From positions 1 to 9,332 of the forward strand of contig SOKM01000043.1 of assembly GCA_004375785.1 (NCBI GenBank): DNA of 9,332 nucleotides, in the 5' to 3' direction. Positions 1 through 7,016 of this stretch are shown piece after piece. The notes beneath the pieces are model-generated. The model saw only the letters and a program-made list of their open reading frames with translations, was not told where the DNA came from and made no database searches. The translations under genes were made by a program, and so were the position numbers. Within the stretch, counting starts at the first letter, position 1, and each line of letters begins with the position of its first letter. This DNA comes from Candidatus Cloacimonadota bacterium. GTDB taxonomy: Bacteria; Hydrothermota; E44-bin80.

Positions 1-563
<563 letters not shown>

Positions 564-607
564 AATAAAAATATAACTCTAATTCTCAGGTAATGCACGC
601 TATTCAT

Positions 608-619
608 TTTTCAAAGAAC
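608..619 (-). promoter_or_regulatory. boxA-like antitermination motif of the rRNA leader
   Basis: The minus strand reads GTTCTTTGAAAA, matching the usual rRNA boxA core (TGYTCTTTGAAAA) bound as RNA by NusB/S10. It sits within about a dozen bases of the predicted transcription start and about 45 bases before the mature 16S end. Position and match are seen; the function is inferred from the family of rRNA leaders. Confidence 0.6.
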
Positions 620-626
620 TATTTCT

Positions 627-655
627 AATATATGATAAATTCTTTAATTTGTCAA
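627..655 (-). promoter_or_regulatory. sigma-70-type promoter of the rRNA operon
   Basis: On the minus strand, TTGACA (650-655) is followed by a 17-bp spacer and TATATT (627-632). The predicted start is near 620, giving a leader of about 57 nt before 16S. Spacing is ideal and the -35 is perfect. No competing promoter is visible between murA and 16S. Confidence 0.8.
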
Positions 656-675
656 GAGTTTTTTTAAAGATTTTC

Positions 676-698
676 AAAAAAAATTTCAAAATATTTGA
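676..698 (-). terminator. possible weak terminator after murA
   Basis: On the minus strand a 5-bp AT-only stem (TCAAA/TTTGA, 3-nt loop, 686-698) is followed after two bases by eight T residues (676-683). The U tract is good but the stem has only one G:C pair at each side, so termination would be inefficient. Some murA transcripts may run into the rRNA operon. Confidence 0.25.
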
Positions 699-723
699 TT
701 ACACAAATTAAGAATTAACGAAA

Positions 724-2001
724 TCAAGGAGCAGTGGGGTCAGAGACCCTTTCTATTTTTGCACCAAGTTTTTTCAGTTTTTTTTCTATATGGTCGTAAC
801 CCCTATCTGTATGATATATTCTCGATATATGGGTCTCACCTTTTGCGACCAATCCCGCAAGAATAAGTGCAGCTGATGCTCTTATGTCCGATGCCATAAC
901 TGGTGCACCACTGAGTTGTTTCACCCCCTGTATAATAGCAGTATATCTATCTATCATTTTTATATCAGCACCTAACCTTATTAATTCAGGGACATGCATA
1001 AATCTATTTTCAAATATTGTCTCTACTACTGTGCTATTACCCAGTGTTACAGAGAGTAATGCTACCATTAGGGGTTGCAGGTCTGTTGGAAATGACGGGT
1101 ATGGTGCAGCGTGAATTGAAAGAGGTTTTACTGTTTTTGGAGGAGATACTCGTATATTATTTTTATCCTCGTGAATCCCTACACCGTATTCTCTAAGTAA
1201 GGTAAGAAGTGCCAGGTTGTGTTCTGGAAGGCATTTATTTACAGTTACGTTACCTTTTGTAATTGCAGAAGCGAGAAGGAATGTGCCTGTTTCTATTCTA
1301 TCAGGAATAATACTATAGTCTATTCCTTTAAGTTTTTTCTGTCCTTTTATTTCTATGATGGGAGTTCCCATTCCTTTAATCTTTGCACCGCATTTATTAA
1401 GAAAGTTGGCAACATCAATTACCTCTGGTTCCATTGCCGCTTCTTCTATTACAGTTATTCCTTCTGCGAGGGAAGCTACCATCATAACATTAATTGTTGC
1501 TCCTACACTCGGTCCATGCGGTCCTTTCAACATTATTCTATGTCCTTTGAGTTTTTTTGCCTTACAGGAAACATAGCCATGTTCTATCTCTACTTTTACT
1601 CCAAGGGCCGTAAGTCCTTTTATGTGAAGGTCAACAGGTCTTGTTCCAAGGGCGCAACCACCCGGGAGTGCAACCTTTGCTTTTTTAAATCGAGCAACAA
1701 GAGGTCCGAGAATATAATATGAAGCACGCATTTTTTTTATCAATTCATATGGTGCATTAGTTGAAGTGATGCTCGATGAATCAATTGTTAGTGAATCATC
1801 CTTCCAAAAGTAGTTGCACCCTATTGTTTTCAGAACTTTTAGCAAGGTGAATACATCACTCACCTTTGGAATCCTTTTAATAACAACGGTTTCTCCAGTT
1901 AATAAACTTGCCGTAATGATAGGGAGGGCAGCGTTCTTTGCACCACATATTTCAACGTGTCCTTTAAGAGGGATTCCTCCTCGTATTATAAATTTTTCCA
2001 T
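724..2001 (-). CDS. murA: UDP-N-acetylglucosamine 1-carboxyvinyltransferase
   Basis: This cytoplasmic enzyme transfers the enolpyruvyl group of PEP to the 3'-OH of UDP-GlcNAc, the first committed step of peptidoglycan synthesis. The 425 residues match the usual MurA length (about 420) and show the two-lobed EPSP-synthase fold family motifs. These are K22-N23 in 'GAKNAALP', the catalytic loop 'LPGGCALGTRPVD' with Cys116, Asp307 in 'FPTDLQP', and Arg400 in 'HTDRGYDHIE'. Cys116 is the residue alkylated by fosfomycin; organisms with Asp there are resistant, so this enzyme is predicted sensitive. The start ATG at 2001 is preceded by AAGGA at 2011-2015, nine bases upstream, and the 'MEKFIIRGG' opening fits the family. 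The gene stands alone between the rRNA operon and a repeat-bearing spacer. No convincing promoter is visible within 130 bases upstream. The product call is certain; paralogues (murA1/murA2) cannot be told apart here. Confidence 0.98.
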   Translation of the reverse strand: MEKFIIRGGIPLKGHVEICGAKNAALPIITASLLTGETVVIKRIPKVSDVFTLLKVLKTIGCNYFWKDDSLTIDSSSITSTNAPYELIKKMRASYYILGPLVARFKKAKVALPGGCALGTRPVDLHIKGLTALGVKVEIEHGYVSCKAKKLKGHRIMLKGPHGPSVGATINVMMVASLAEGITVIEEAAMEPEVIDVANFLNKCGAKIKGMGTPIIEIKGQKKLKGIDYSIIPDRIETGTFLLASAITKGNVTVNKCLPEHNLALLTLLREYGVGIHEDKNNIRVSPPKTVKPLSIHAAPYPSFPTDLQPLMVALLSVTLGNSTVVETIFENRFMHVPELIRLGADIKMIDRYTAIIQGVKQLSGAPVMASDIRASAALILAGLVAKGETHISRIYHTDRGYDHIEKKLKKLGAKIERVSDPTAP

Positions 2002-2037
2002 TCTTAATTTTCCTTTCTTAGAAGTTAACTATTCAGC

Positions 2038-2061
2038 CGCGAAGGCACTAAGACTCCAAGA
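2038..2061. repeat. degenerate period-8 repeat, three units
   Basis: Three consecutive 8-mers read CGCGAAGG, CACTAAGA, CTCCAAGA, fitting C-x-C-x-A-A-G-R. It resembles the scattered 'gcgaaggcacaaag' type of intergenic repeat seen in many environmental genomes. It is short enough that chance cannot be excluded. Confidence 0.35.
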
Positions 2062-2132
2062 TTATCAAATAATTCTTCTTTTTCTGTTACTAAAGAAAGT
2101 ATAATCAATATAGGAGAGAGAAAATTAATTTT

Positions 2133-2330
2133 AATGCTTATCTGCTTAACTCAAATTTTAATATTTTGCCTGAAAGGTTGTCATTGCGAGGAGCGAAGCG
2201 ACGTGGCAATCTCATCTTTAAATAATGAAATTTTAAATAGTTAACAGCGAGATTGCTTCGCATTTGTGAAGCAAGAAGAGACACTCGCAATGACACTCTT
2301 GTGATATTGGGAGTTAAGCAGATAAGCATT
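2133..2330. mobile_element. MITE-like element with 20-bp terminal inverted repeats and 8-bp duplication
   Basis: The left end (2133-2152, AATGCTTATCTGCTTAACTC) is a perfect reverse complement of the right end (2311-2330). The element is immediately flanked on both sides by TTAATTTT (2125-2132 and 2331-2338), which looks like a target-site duplication. At 198 bp it cannot encode a transposase, so it fits a non-autonomous element mobilised in trans. It lies about 130 bp upstream of murA in non-coding DNA. The flank is AT-rich, which weakens the duplication evidence somewhat, but an exact 8-bp match abutting a perfect 20-bp inverted repeat is unlikely by chance. The transposase family is not identified. 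Confidence 0.7.
2180..2294. repeat. internal inverted repeat of the 'GTCATTGCGAG' interspersed family
   Basis: GTCATTGCGAG (2180-2190) is mirrored by CTCGCAATGAC (2284-2294), and GCAATCTC (2206-2213) by GAGATTGC (2249-2256). The left arm continues GAGCGAAGCGACG, the signature of a repeat found in many unrelated bacterial genomes. An extra small hairpin, GCTTC/GAAGC, sits at 2255-2272 in the right arm. As RNA or single-stranded DNA the whole element would fold into nested stems. Confidence 0.75.
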
Positions 2331-2459
2331 TTAATTTTTATTACAAACAGGGATTTTAAGAGACTGTAAGAGATAGGATGTATCTAACAGGTGATTCTGT
2401 AATTAAGTTTTTTTTAGAAAGATGAGTGATTGACAAAGAATTTCATTTACGAAAGTAGA

Positions 2460-2487
2460 AATGAAAGCCGGTGCAAGTTGCACCGGC
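2460..2487 (-). terminator. hairpin terminator of the four-gene export operon
   Basis: The minus strand reads a GC-rich stem, GCCGGTGC/GCACCGGC with a 5-nt loop (2467-2487), then TTTCATT. It lies 34 bases past the stop of the last operon gene. The T tract is interrupted, but the stem is strong. A second, AT-rich stem (TTTCATTT/AAATGAAA, 2441-2466) follows directly and may add to it. Confidence 0.65.
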
Positions 2488-2521
2488 AAGGATATTTTGA
2501 ACCATAGCACGCATAGAAAGA

Positions 2522-3664
2522 TTAAGAACCCATTTCTTTTACTTTCTTTTTAAGAGCTTCTATCTTTCGCTCGAGTGCGAGTTCTTCTTTTCTCTTGGCT
2601 TCTACCCTCTGTGATAGGATTATCTCTTCCCTTCTCTTTTTAACAATTCTCTGCGTTAATTCGAGTTCCTCCCTTTTCATCTCTTCCACATCACCCGCAG
2701 AAACCTCTGTGGTCGCTGTTTTAGTTTCTGCCTTAACCTTTATTTCTTCGAGCATGGCTCTTATGTTCTCAATTTCTTTATCTTTCGAAGCAAGTTGATT
2801 CTTTAATTCATTAGTCTCAGGAGAGGAAGAGATTACCTCCTTCTTTTCTTCAAGTTTTGTAAGTTCTGCTTGTTTTTCATCTATGCTTTTCAGTAGTTTT
2901 GCTTCTTCTGTTCTTAACTTTGAAACCCTTTCACTCGTGACAGTTTCGTCTCCTGTGGTTTCTTTCTTCTTTTTTGAGATATCAGTAAGTTCCTTCCTTA
3001 ATTTATCGATATTTGATTCGAGTTCTTCTTTGTTCTTTTTAAGTTTTTCCACCTCTTCCTTTGAAATTGTAAAACCGGTAGTTTTGACAGGTGCAGTGGT
3101 GCCAACTGCTCCGACTATAGAGAGAATTACACCGATAACAGCAGCTAATAAAAATAATATTTTAGGTAGGCTGTCGGCTGTTTTTCCTGTTACGCCTATC
3201 CATGGATTCTTTAATCCAAGATGTATTTCTCCAATTCTTATGTCATCGAGCATTATAGGTGATGCAATATCATAAATTTCTTTTTCCCCTTTTTTAATTT
3301 TCTGGATTAGGTTTTTCTTGTCTCCAAGAGGTTCTAATCCCTGTGGTTTATAATCCTGAAGTATCTGAGTAGAATCCGGGTGTGAAAGAATTTTCCCGTC
3401 TTTATTAATGACGATAAGGTAATCAAAACCACTGATTTTTCCCTTTATGTCTGACAAATACATTTCAAGTAGAAAATTATCATTGTCAATCACAGGGTCA
3501 ATAATTGAATGTGCAATGTTAGTATTCAGAGAAACCAGGGTTTGTTCCCAGATTTTCATTCCAGGGCTCTCGGTTGATGAGCTGGATTGTTTAATGGAAA
3601 GAAATCCAATTGCAGTAAAAATTATAACGACTATAATTCCTGTAAAAAGGGATTTTTTATTCAT
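2522..3664 (-). CDS. membrane protein with Cache-like extracytoplasmic region and cytoplasmic coiled coil
   Basis: The gene is not recognised as a named family. The 380 residues show a first membrane helix (about 8-24), an extracytoplasmic region (25-165), a second helix (about 166-188), and a charged coiled coil to the C terminus (about 201-377). The outer region has 'DYLIVINKDGKILSHPD' at 81-97, which matches the core strand-turn of single Cache sensor domains. The layout is that of a chemoreceptor or sensor kinase, yet no HAMP, kinase, GGDEF or methyl-accepting module follows; the protein simply ends in the coiled coil. The last part contains three 14-residue units (331-344, 345-358, 359-372) of the form (R/K)EE(L/I)xL. 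Its ATG overlaps the previous stop as ATGA, with AAGGGA ahead as ribosome site. It is the last gene of the operon. An inferred role is to sense an envelope signal and scaffold or signal to partners through the coiled coil. Confidence 0.85.
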   Translation of the reverse strand: MNKKSLFTGIIVVIIFTAIGFLSIKQSSSSTESPGMKIWEQTLVSLNTNIAHSIIDPVIDNDNFLLEMYLSDIKGKISGFDYLIVINKDGKILSHPDSTQILQDYKPQGLEPLGDKKNLIQKIKKGEKEIYDIASPIMLDDIRIGEIHLGLKNPWIGVTGKTADSLPKILFLLAAVIGVILSIVGAVGTTAPVKTTGFTISKEEVEKLKKNKEELESNIDKLRKELTDISKKKKETTGDETVTSERVSKLRTEEAKLLKSIDEKQAELTKLEEKKEVISSSPETNELKNQLASKDKEIENIRAMLEEIKVKAETKTATTEVSAGDVEEMKREELELTQRIVKKRREEIILSQRVEAKRKEELALERKIEALKKKVKEMGS

Positions 3665-4791
3665 TTACTTTTCCCTTTCTTCTTTTTCTTCATTGCGAAA
3701 TTACATATTGTTGTTTTTCCCGGTGCAATCCTTACCTTCTTCTGTTTCCAGTAGTAACCAGGTGCAGTTGACCTTACCACATAAATGCCAGAGGGTAGCG
3801 TAATTTTAAAACTACCTGTTTTTTCAGAAGAGATGATACTGCCAAGTTCACTGCCCGGGAATGAGACGACTGCTTTGACTGGCTCTGCAGTTGTTTTATT
3901 CCAGGCTTTTCCTGTGAGAGTCCCCACTGCTTTTACTGCTCTTTCTTCGACAACCGCCTGGGTTGTAGCATAACCTCCAAGCGCAAACCTCGGAAAGAGT
4001 GCTTGCATTCCGCCCAACCTGTGTTCAAGTTTCACTGCAGCAAGGCATACCCTGAAATAGGGAGAACGATACTGGAGTCCAATATTAAAATCTCTTCCGT
4101 CAAAATCTAACATAGGACCGAATCCTTGAAAGAAATCAAAATTCGCACCCCAGAACATACCAATTGCGTCATTATGTTCTGTATCACTGTAGATATCCGT
4201 ATTGAAATATCTGCTTCTTGAACCATATCCAACGAATCTTCCCCTTCCTATCCCGAGATGGTATTCGCCCCAGGAGCCGAAGGATTTGCTCATCACTAAG
4301 TAGGCAGAGAACTGTTCACTATCTCTTCGCGGATAGGTTGCATCATCACCCCATCCATTTCTCTGATCTTTAACATGCTCTTCCCCTTCATCTTCAATCA
4401 CATCGCCACGCCCTACCTCTGTTATATATCTAACATAGGTGATATTTTGGATCCCGAAAGCAAGTGCGGGGACATTCTCAGTTTCATTAGTAAGTAGATA
4501 GGTGAGGTCTAACACATAATCTCTGAAGGTGAACATTGAGAGTGCAGCTTCTGCTTTTCCCATAATTCCGTAAGAGACAGACATATCAAAATCTGCTGGT
4601 TTTTTCTCCCAGATATTTCGAGAGGTTGATGTTACAGAACCATTCATACTAAACTTCCAGACCTTTGCAGGAAGGATATATGCTGTTGGAATATCTATAA
4701 GTCCCGTTGTTCTATTAAATTCAGCACTTAGTTGACCACATAGAGCGATTAAAATAATGAGAGAGAGAAAACATATAGAAAACCGTTTCAT
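3661..4791 (-). CDS. YjbH-like outer-membrane beta-barrel with C-terminal carboxypeptidase-regulatory-like domain
   Basis: A signal peptide spans residues 1-23 (basic start, long hydrophobic core, 'LSA' before the cut). The mature start 'GLIDIPTAYILPAK' at 30-43 resembles the opening of YjbH-type lipopolysaccharide/exopolysaccharide-associated barrels ('GLI.xPxAxxLP'). Residues 45-285 alternate polar and hydrophobic with many aromatics, as in beta-barrels. Residues 289-366 form a separate domain, 'TGKAWNKTTAEPVKAVVSFP' through 'PGYY', the pattern of carboxypeptidase-regulatory-like or PEGA-type beta sandwiches. The tail ends in a run of lysines. The gene overlaps its neighbours by ATGA on both sides and has a strong ribosome site (4797-4803). 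In this context it may be the outer-membrane outlet or a glycan-modifying accessory for the export complex. The barrel call rests on pattern rather than a search. Confidence 0.75.
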   Translation of the reverse strand: MKRFSICFLSLIILIALCGQLSAEFNRTTGLIDIPTAYILPAKVWKFSMNGSVTSTSRNIWEKKPADFDMSVSYGIMGKAEAALSMFTFRDYVLDLTYLLTNETENVPALAFGIQNITYVRYITEVGRGDVIEDEGEEHVKDQRNGWGDDATYPRRDSEQFSAYLVMSKSFGSWGEYHLGIGRGRFVGYGSRSRYFNTDIYSDTEHNDAIGMFWGANFDFFQGFGPMLDFDGRDFNIGLQYRSPYFRVCLAAVKLEHRLGGMQALFPRFALGGYATTQAVVEERAVKAVGTLTGKAWNKTTAEPVKAVVSFPGSELGSIISSEKTGSFKITLPSGIYVVRSTAPGYYWKQKKVRIAPGKTTICNFAMKKKKKGKSK

Positions 4792-7016
4792 TTAATACCT
4801 CCTTTTTTAATTTTTTGTTTTTTTGTCCTTTCTTCTCTGCCGTAATCATAATAATGATATGCAGAATAATACCCGCCATAGAGGTGGTCGATACGACTGA
4901 ATCGTATTTTATTGATGACGGCACCAAGAATTTTTCCTCCTACATTCTCAATGACTTCTTTTACATCATAAACAGCATTTCTTTTTGTTTTTTTTGCCTC
5001 AACTACAAGGAGAACGCCATCGATAATCCTTGAGATTACGACTGCATCTGTTACCACCATTATGGGGGGAGAATCAAGAAGAACAAAATCAAAATTCTTT
5101 TGAATTGTATAGAGAATACCTTTCATCCTTTTTGATTCAAGTAGGTCTGTAGGATTTGGTGGTATGTCACCGGCAGTAATTAGAAAAAGATTTTCAATGG
5201 AAGTTTTTCTGATAATGTCTTTTGTATTCATATCAGGATTGATGATTAAATCTGTGAGTCCGGGTTTGATGTTCACATTAAATAATTTGTGAAGAACAGG
5301 TTTTCTTAAATCAGCGTCAATAATAATTGTTTTTAATCCTCGTTGACTCAAGGTAATTCCCAGGTTTGCCGCGATTGTAGATTTTCCTTCCTTTGCAATT
5401 GTGCTTGTAATGAGAAGAGACTTGAGGGGGGTATCATGATTAAAATATTGAAGGTTTGTTCTTAGAGATCTGTATGCTTCTGAAACGTTGGATCTCGGGG
5501 CGTAATGTGTAAGCAGTAACCTTCTGCTATCTGCAATTTTTCCGTTATCACTGTATTTTTCTGTAAATTCTTTATGGTTTACATAGGGAATAATTCCCAG
5601 GGTGGGTTCGCCAATATGTTCCTCAATATCCTTGGGTTCCTTTATTGAAGTATCGAGATATTCACTGAAAACTGTAAATACTAAACCAATACCAATACCT
5701 ACAAGAAGAGCAAAAAGGATATTCTTTTTCTTGTTTGGTCTGATGTGAAAAGAGGGGGCATATGCCTTATCAATAATCTTGACATTTCCCAGCTGTCCTG
5801 CCTCTGTTATCTTGGTTTCTTCGTATTTTTCCATTAACATTTCGTAGATGTTATCATTAATCTTGTATGCTCTTTCAAGTTGTGCCAGTTTGAGTTCTTT
5901 AGAAGGGAGTTTTAAGAATTGATTTTCATAGGAACTTCTAATTTTTCCAACTGCAGACTTTCTTGCTTCAATAGCGACTATCTCAACTTCAAGACTCGCT
6001 ATCTCTTCTGCTATCTTCTGATTCCGTGCGAGAAGATTACCCTTTTCCGAATCTGAGGTTATTAGTTTCGTGACCTCTTTTCGGAGTTGCGTCTTTGTAT
6101 CCTCAATGCGGGATTTGATTTTTTGCATCTTTGAGTGTTCGGCTGTTAATCCCTGAAGAAGATAGTTGGAATATTCAGTCTCAAATTTTATCAGTTTTTC
6201 CCTCAGGTTCATTATCAAAGGGTTTTGTGTCTCTGTTATGTCTTCTACCATATTCTTCTGATTTTGCTGATACTTGTTCTTCAGGAAATCCAATTTTTTC
6301 TTTTTTGTCAGGTAATCTGTATTTGCCTGGTTATATTGATTGTCAAAGCTGGATAGTTTAGAAGAGAGTGCTTGAGCCTCAGTAGAAAGTGAGAAAACCC
6401 TGTTCTTCTCTTTGAAAATCAGAAGAGAATCTGCTGACTGTTTCAGGTTGTTTTCGACAATCTTAAGTTGTTCTTCAAGAAATTTTCTTACTTCACTGAC
6501 TGCACTTCTTGCTGTAATTCGAGCCTGTTCTAAAAGATTTTCCGCCATTACATTTGCAATCACTGCTGCTTCTTGAGGGTTTGTTGAATGGACAAGGATA
6601 TTAACAATATCTGTTCTTTCAACCGGTTTAATAATTATGTTATAGATTAAAAAAGTGACAGGGTTAGGGTTCTTAAATATAGGTAGGTCTTCATTGCCAT
6701 GTTCCTCTTTGATTTTGTCAACTACCAACCTAAGATTGATCCTTGACTTTAGTATATGTGTCTGGTTTTTAATATAATTATCCCTCGCTCCAGTATACCC
6801 CCATGGAGAAAGAAATGTATTGCCTTCGGGAGCCTGCTGAATGAAAACTTTGGTAGATGCCTCATATATTTTAGGGGAGTTGAGTGTATAGATGATTGTA
6901 AAGATGAGTGTAGCACCTATTGATGTCCCTATTACCAATCTTCTCCTCCACAATACCTTCAGGTATGCAATAATATCAATGTTCGTATCTTTTTCTTCTA
7001 TCTTCTTATGTTTCAT
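4788..7016 (-). CDS. polysaccharide co-polymerase with BY-kinase domain (Wzc/CpsD type)
   Basis: This inner-membrane protein of 742 residues combines a Wzz chain-length domain with a cytoplasmic bacterial tyrosine kinase, as in Wzc of group 1 capsule systems. It has a first helix at about 26-45, a long periplasmic section rich in coiled coil (about 165-400), a second helix at about 431-450 preceded by the proline-containing stretch 'YAPSFHIRP', then the kinase. Kinase motifs are the oligomerisation motif E513-x2-R516-x2-R519, Walker A 'AKEGKST' (K545, S546), Walker A' 'IIIDADLRKP' (564-573) and Walker B 'FVLLDSPP' (644-651). A tail cluster holds seven tyrosines between 713 and 725. Family knowledge says cyclic autophosphorylation of such tails controls ring assembly and glycan polymerisation. 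It overlaps both neighbours by ATGA. The preceding SLBB gene gives the expected outer partner. The exported glycan is unknown. Confidence 0.95.
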   Translation of the reverse strand: MKHKKIEEKDTNIDIIAYLKVLWRRRLVIGTSIGATLIFTIIYTLNSPKIYEASTKVFIQQAPEGNTFLSPWGYTGARDNYIKNQTHILKSRINLRLVVDKIKEEHGNEDLPIFKNPNPVTFLIYNIIIKPVERTDIVNILVHSTNPQEAAVIANVMAENLLEQARITARSAVSEVRKFLEEQLKIVENNLKQSADSLLIFKEKNRVFSLSTEAQALSSKLSSFDNQYNQANTDYLTKKKKLDFLKNKYQQNQKNMVEDITETQNPLIMNLREKLIKFETEYSNYLLQGLTAEHSKMQKIKSRIEDTKTQLRKEVTKLITSDSEKGNLLARNQKIAEEIASLEVEIVAIEARKSAVGKIRSSYENQFLKLPSKELKLAQLERAYKINDNIYEMLMEKYEETKITEAGQLGNVKIIDKAYAPSFHIRPNKKKNILFALLVGIGIGLVFTVFSEYLDTSIKEPKDIEEHIGEPTLGIIPYVNHKEFTEKYSDNGKIADSRRLLLTHYAPRSNVSEAYRSLRTNLQYFNHDTPLKSLLITSTIAKEGKSTIAANLGITLSQRGLKTIIIDADLRKPVLHKLFNVNIKPGLTDLIINPDMNTKDIIRKTSIENLFLITAGDIPPNPTDLLESKRMKGILYTIQKNFDFVLLDSPPIMVVTDAVVISRIIDGVLLVVEAKKTKRNAVYDVKEVIENVGGKILGAVINKIRFSRIDHLYGGYYSAYHYYDYGREERTKKQKIKKGGIK
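4797..4803 (-). promoter_or_regulatory. strong ribosome binding site inside the BY-kinase gene
   Basis: The minus strand reads AGGAGGT six bases before the ATG of the barrel gene. It lies within the last codons of the preceding gene, encoding its '-KKGGIK' end, so the coding end and the initiation signal share the same bases. This favours efficient re-initiation at the ATGA overlap. Confidence 0.8.

Larger units (their letters stand above)
2002..2521. other. 520-bp non-coding spacer between murA and the export operon
   Basis: No believable gene is present. The minus-strand reading frame over 2138-2329 is only the translation of an inverted-repeat element ('LPRRFAPRNDN' is the familiar peptide shadow of that repeat). 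The spacer holds a short degenerate period-8 repeat (2038-2061), the inverted-repeat element (2133-2330) with flanking duplications, and a pair of hairpins (2441-2487) ending the operon. The stretch 2339-2440 is AT-rich with nothing recognised. Confidence 0.8.

Noticed and set aside
1219..1722. Long plus-strand open frames opposite murA and opposite the operon genes
   Set aside because: They are antisense shadows with low-complexity composition and no ribosome sites or domain motifs, whereas the minus-strand genes show clear families.
2002..2132. A murA promoter such as TTGATT or TATACT/GATAAT hexamers in the leader
   Set aside because: None of the candidate hexamers pairs with a partner at acceptable spacing, so no promoter can be supported.
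2138..2329. A 63-codon minus-strand reading frame in the murA-operon spacer
   Set aside because: It lies almost wholly inside the inverted-repeat element; its peptide 'LPRRFAPRNDN' is the typical translation shadow of that repeat, and it has no ribosome site.
2430..2458. TTGACA on the plus strand at 2430-2435 as a promoter
   Set aside because: No -10 box is found at 16-18 bp and there is no plus-strand gene downstream; it would run into the terminator hairpin and antisense to the operon.
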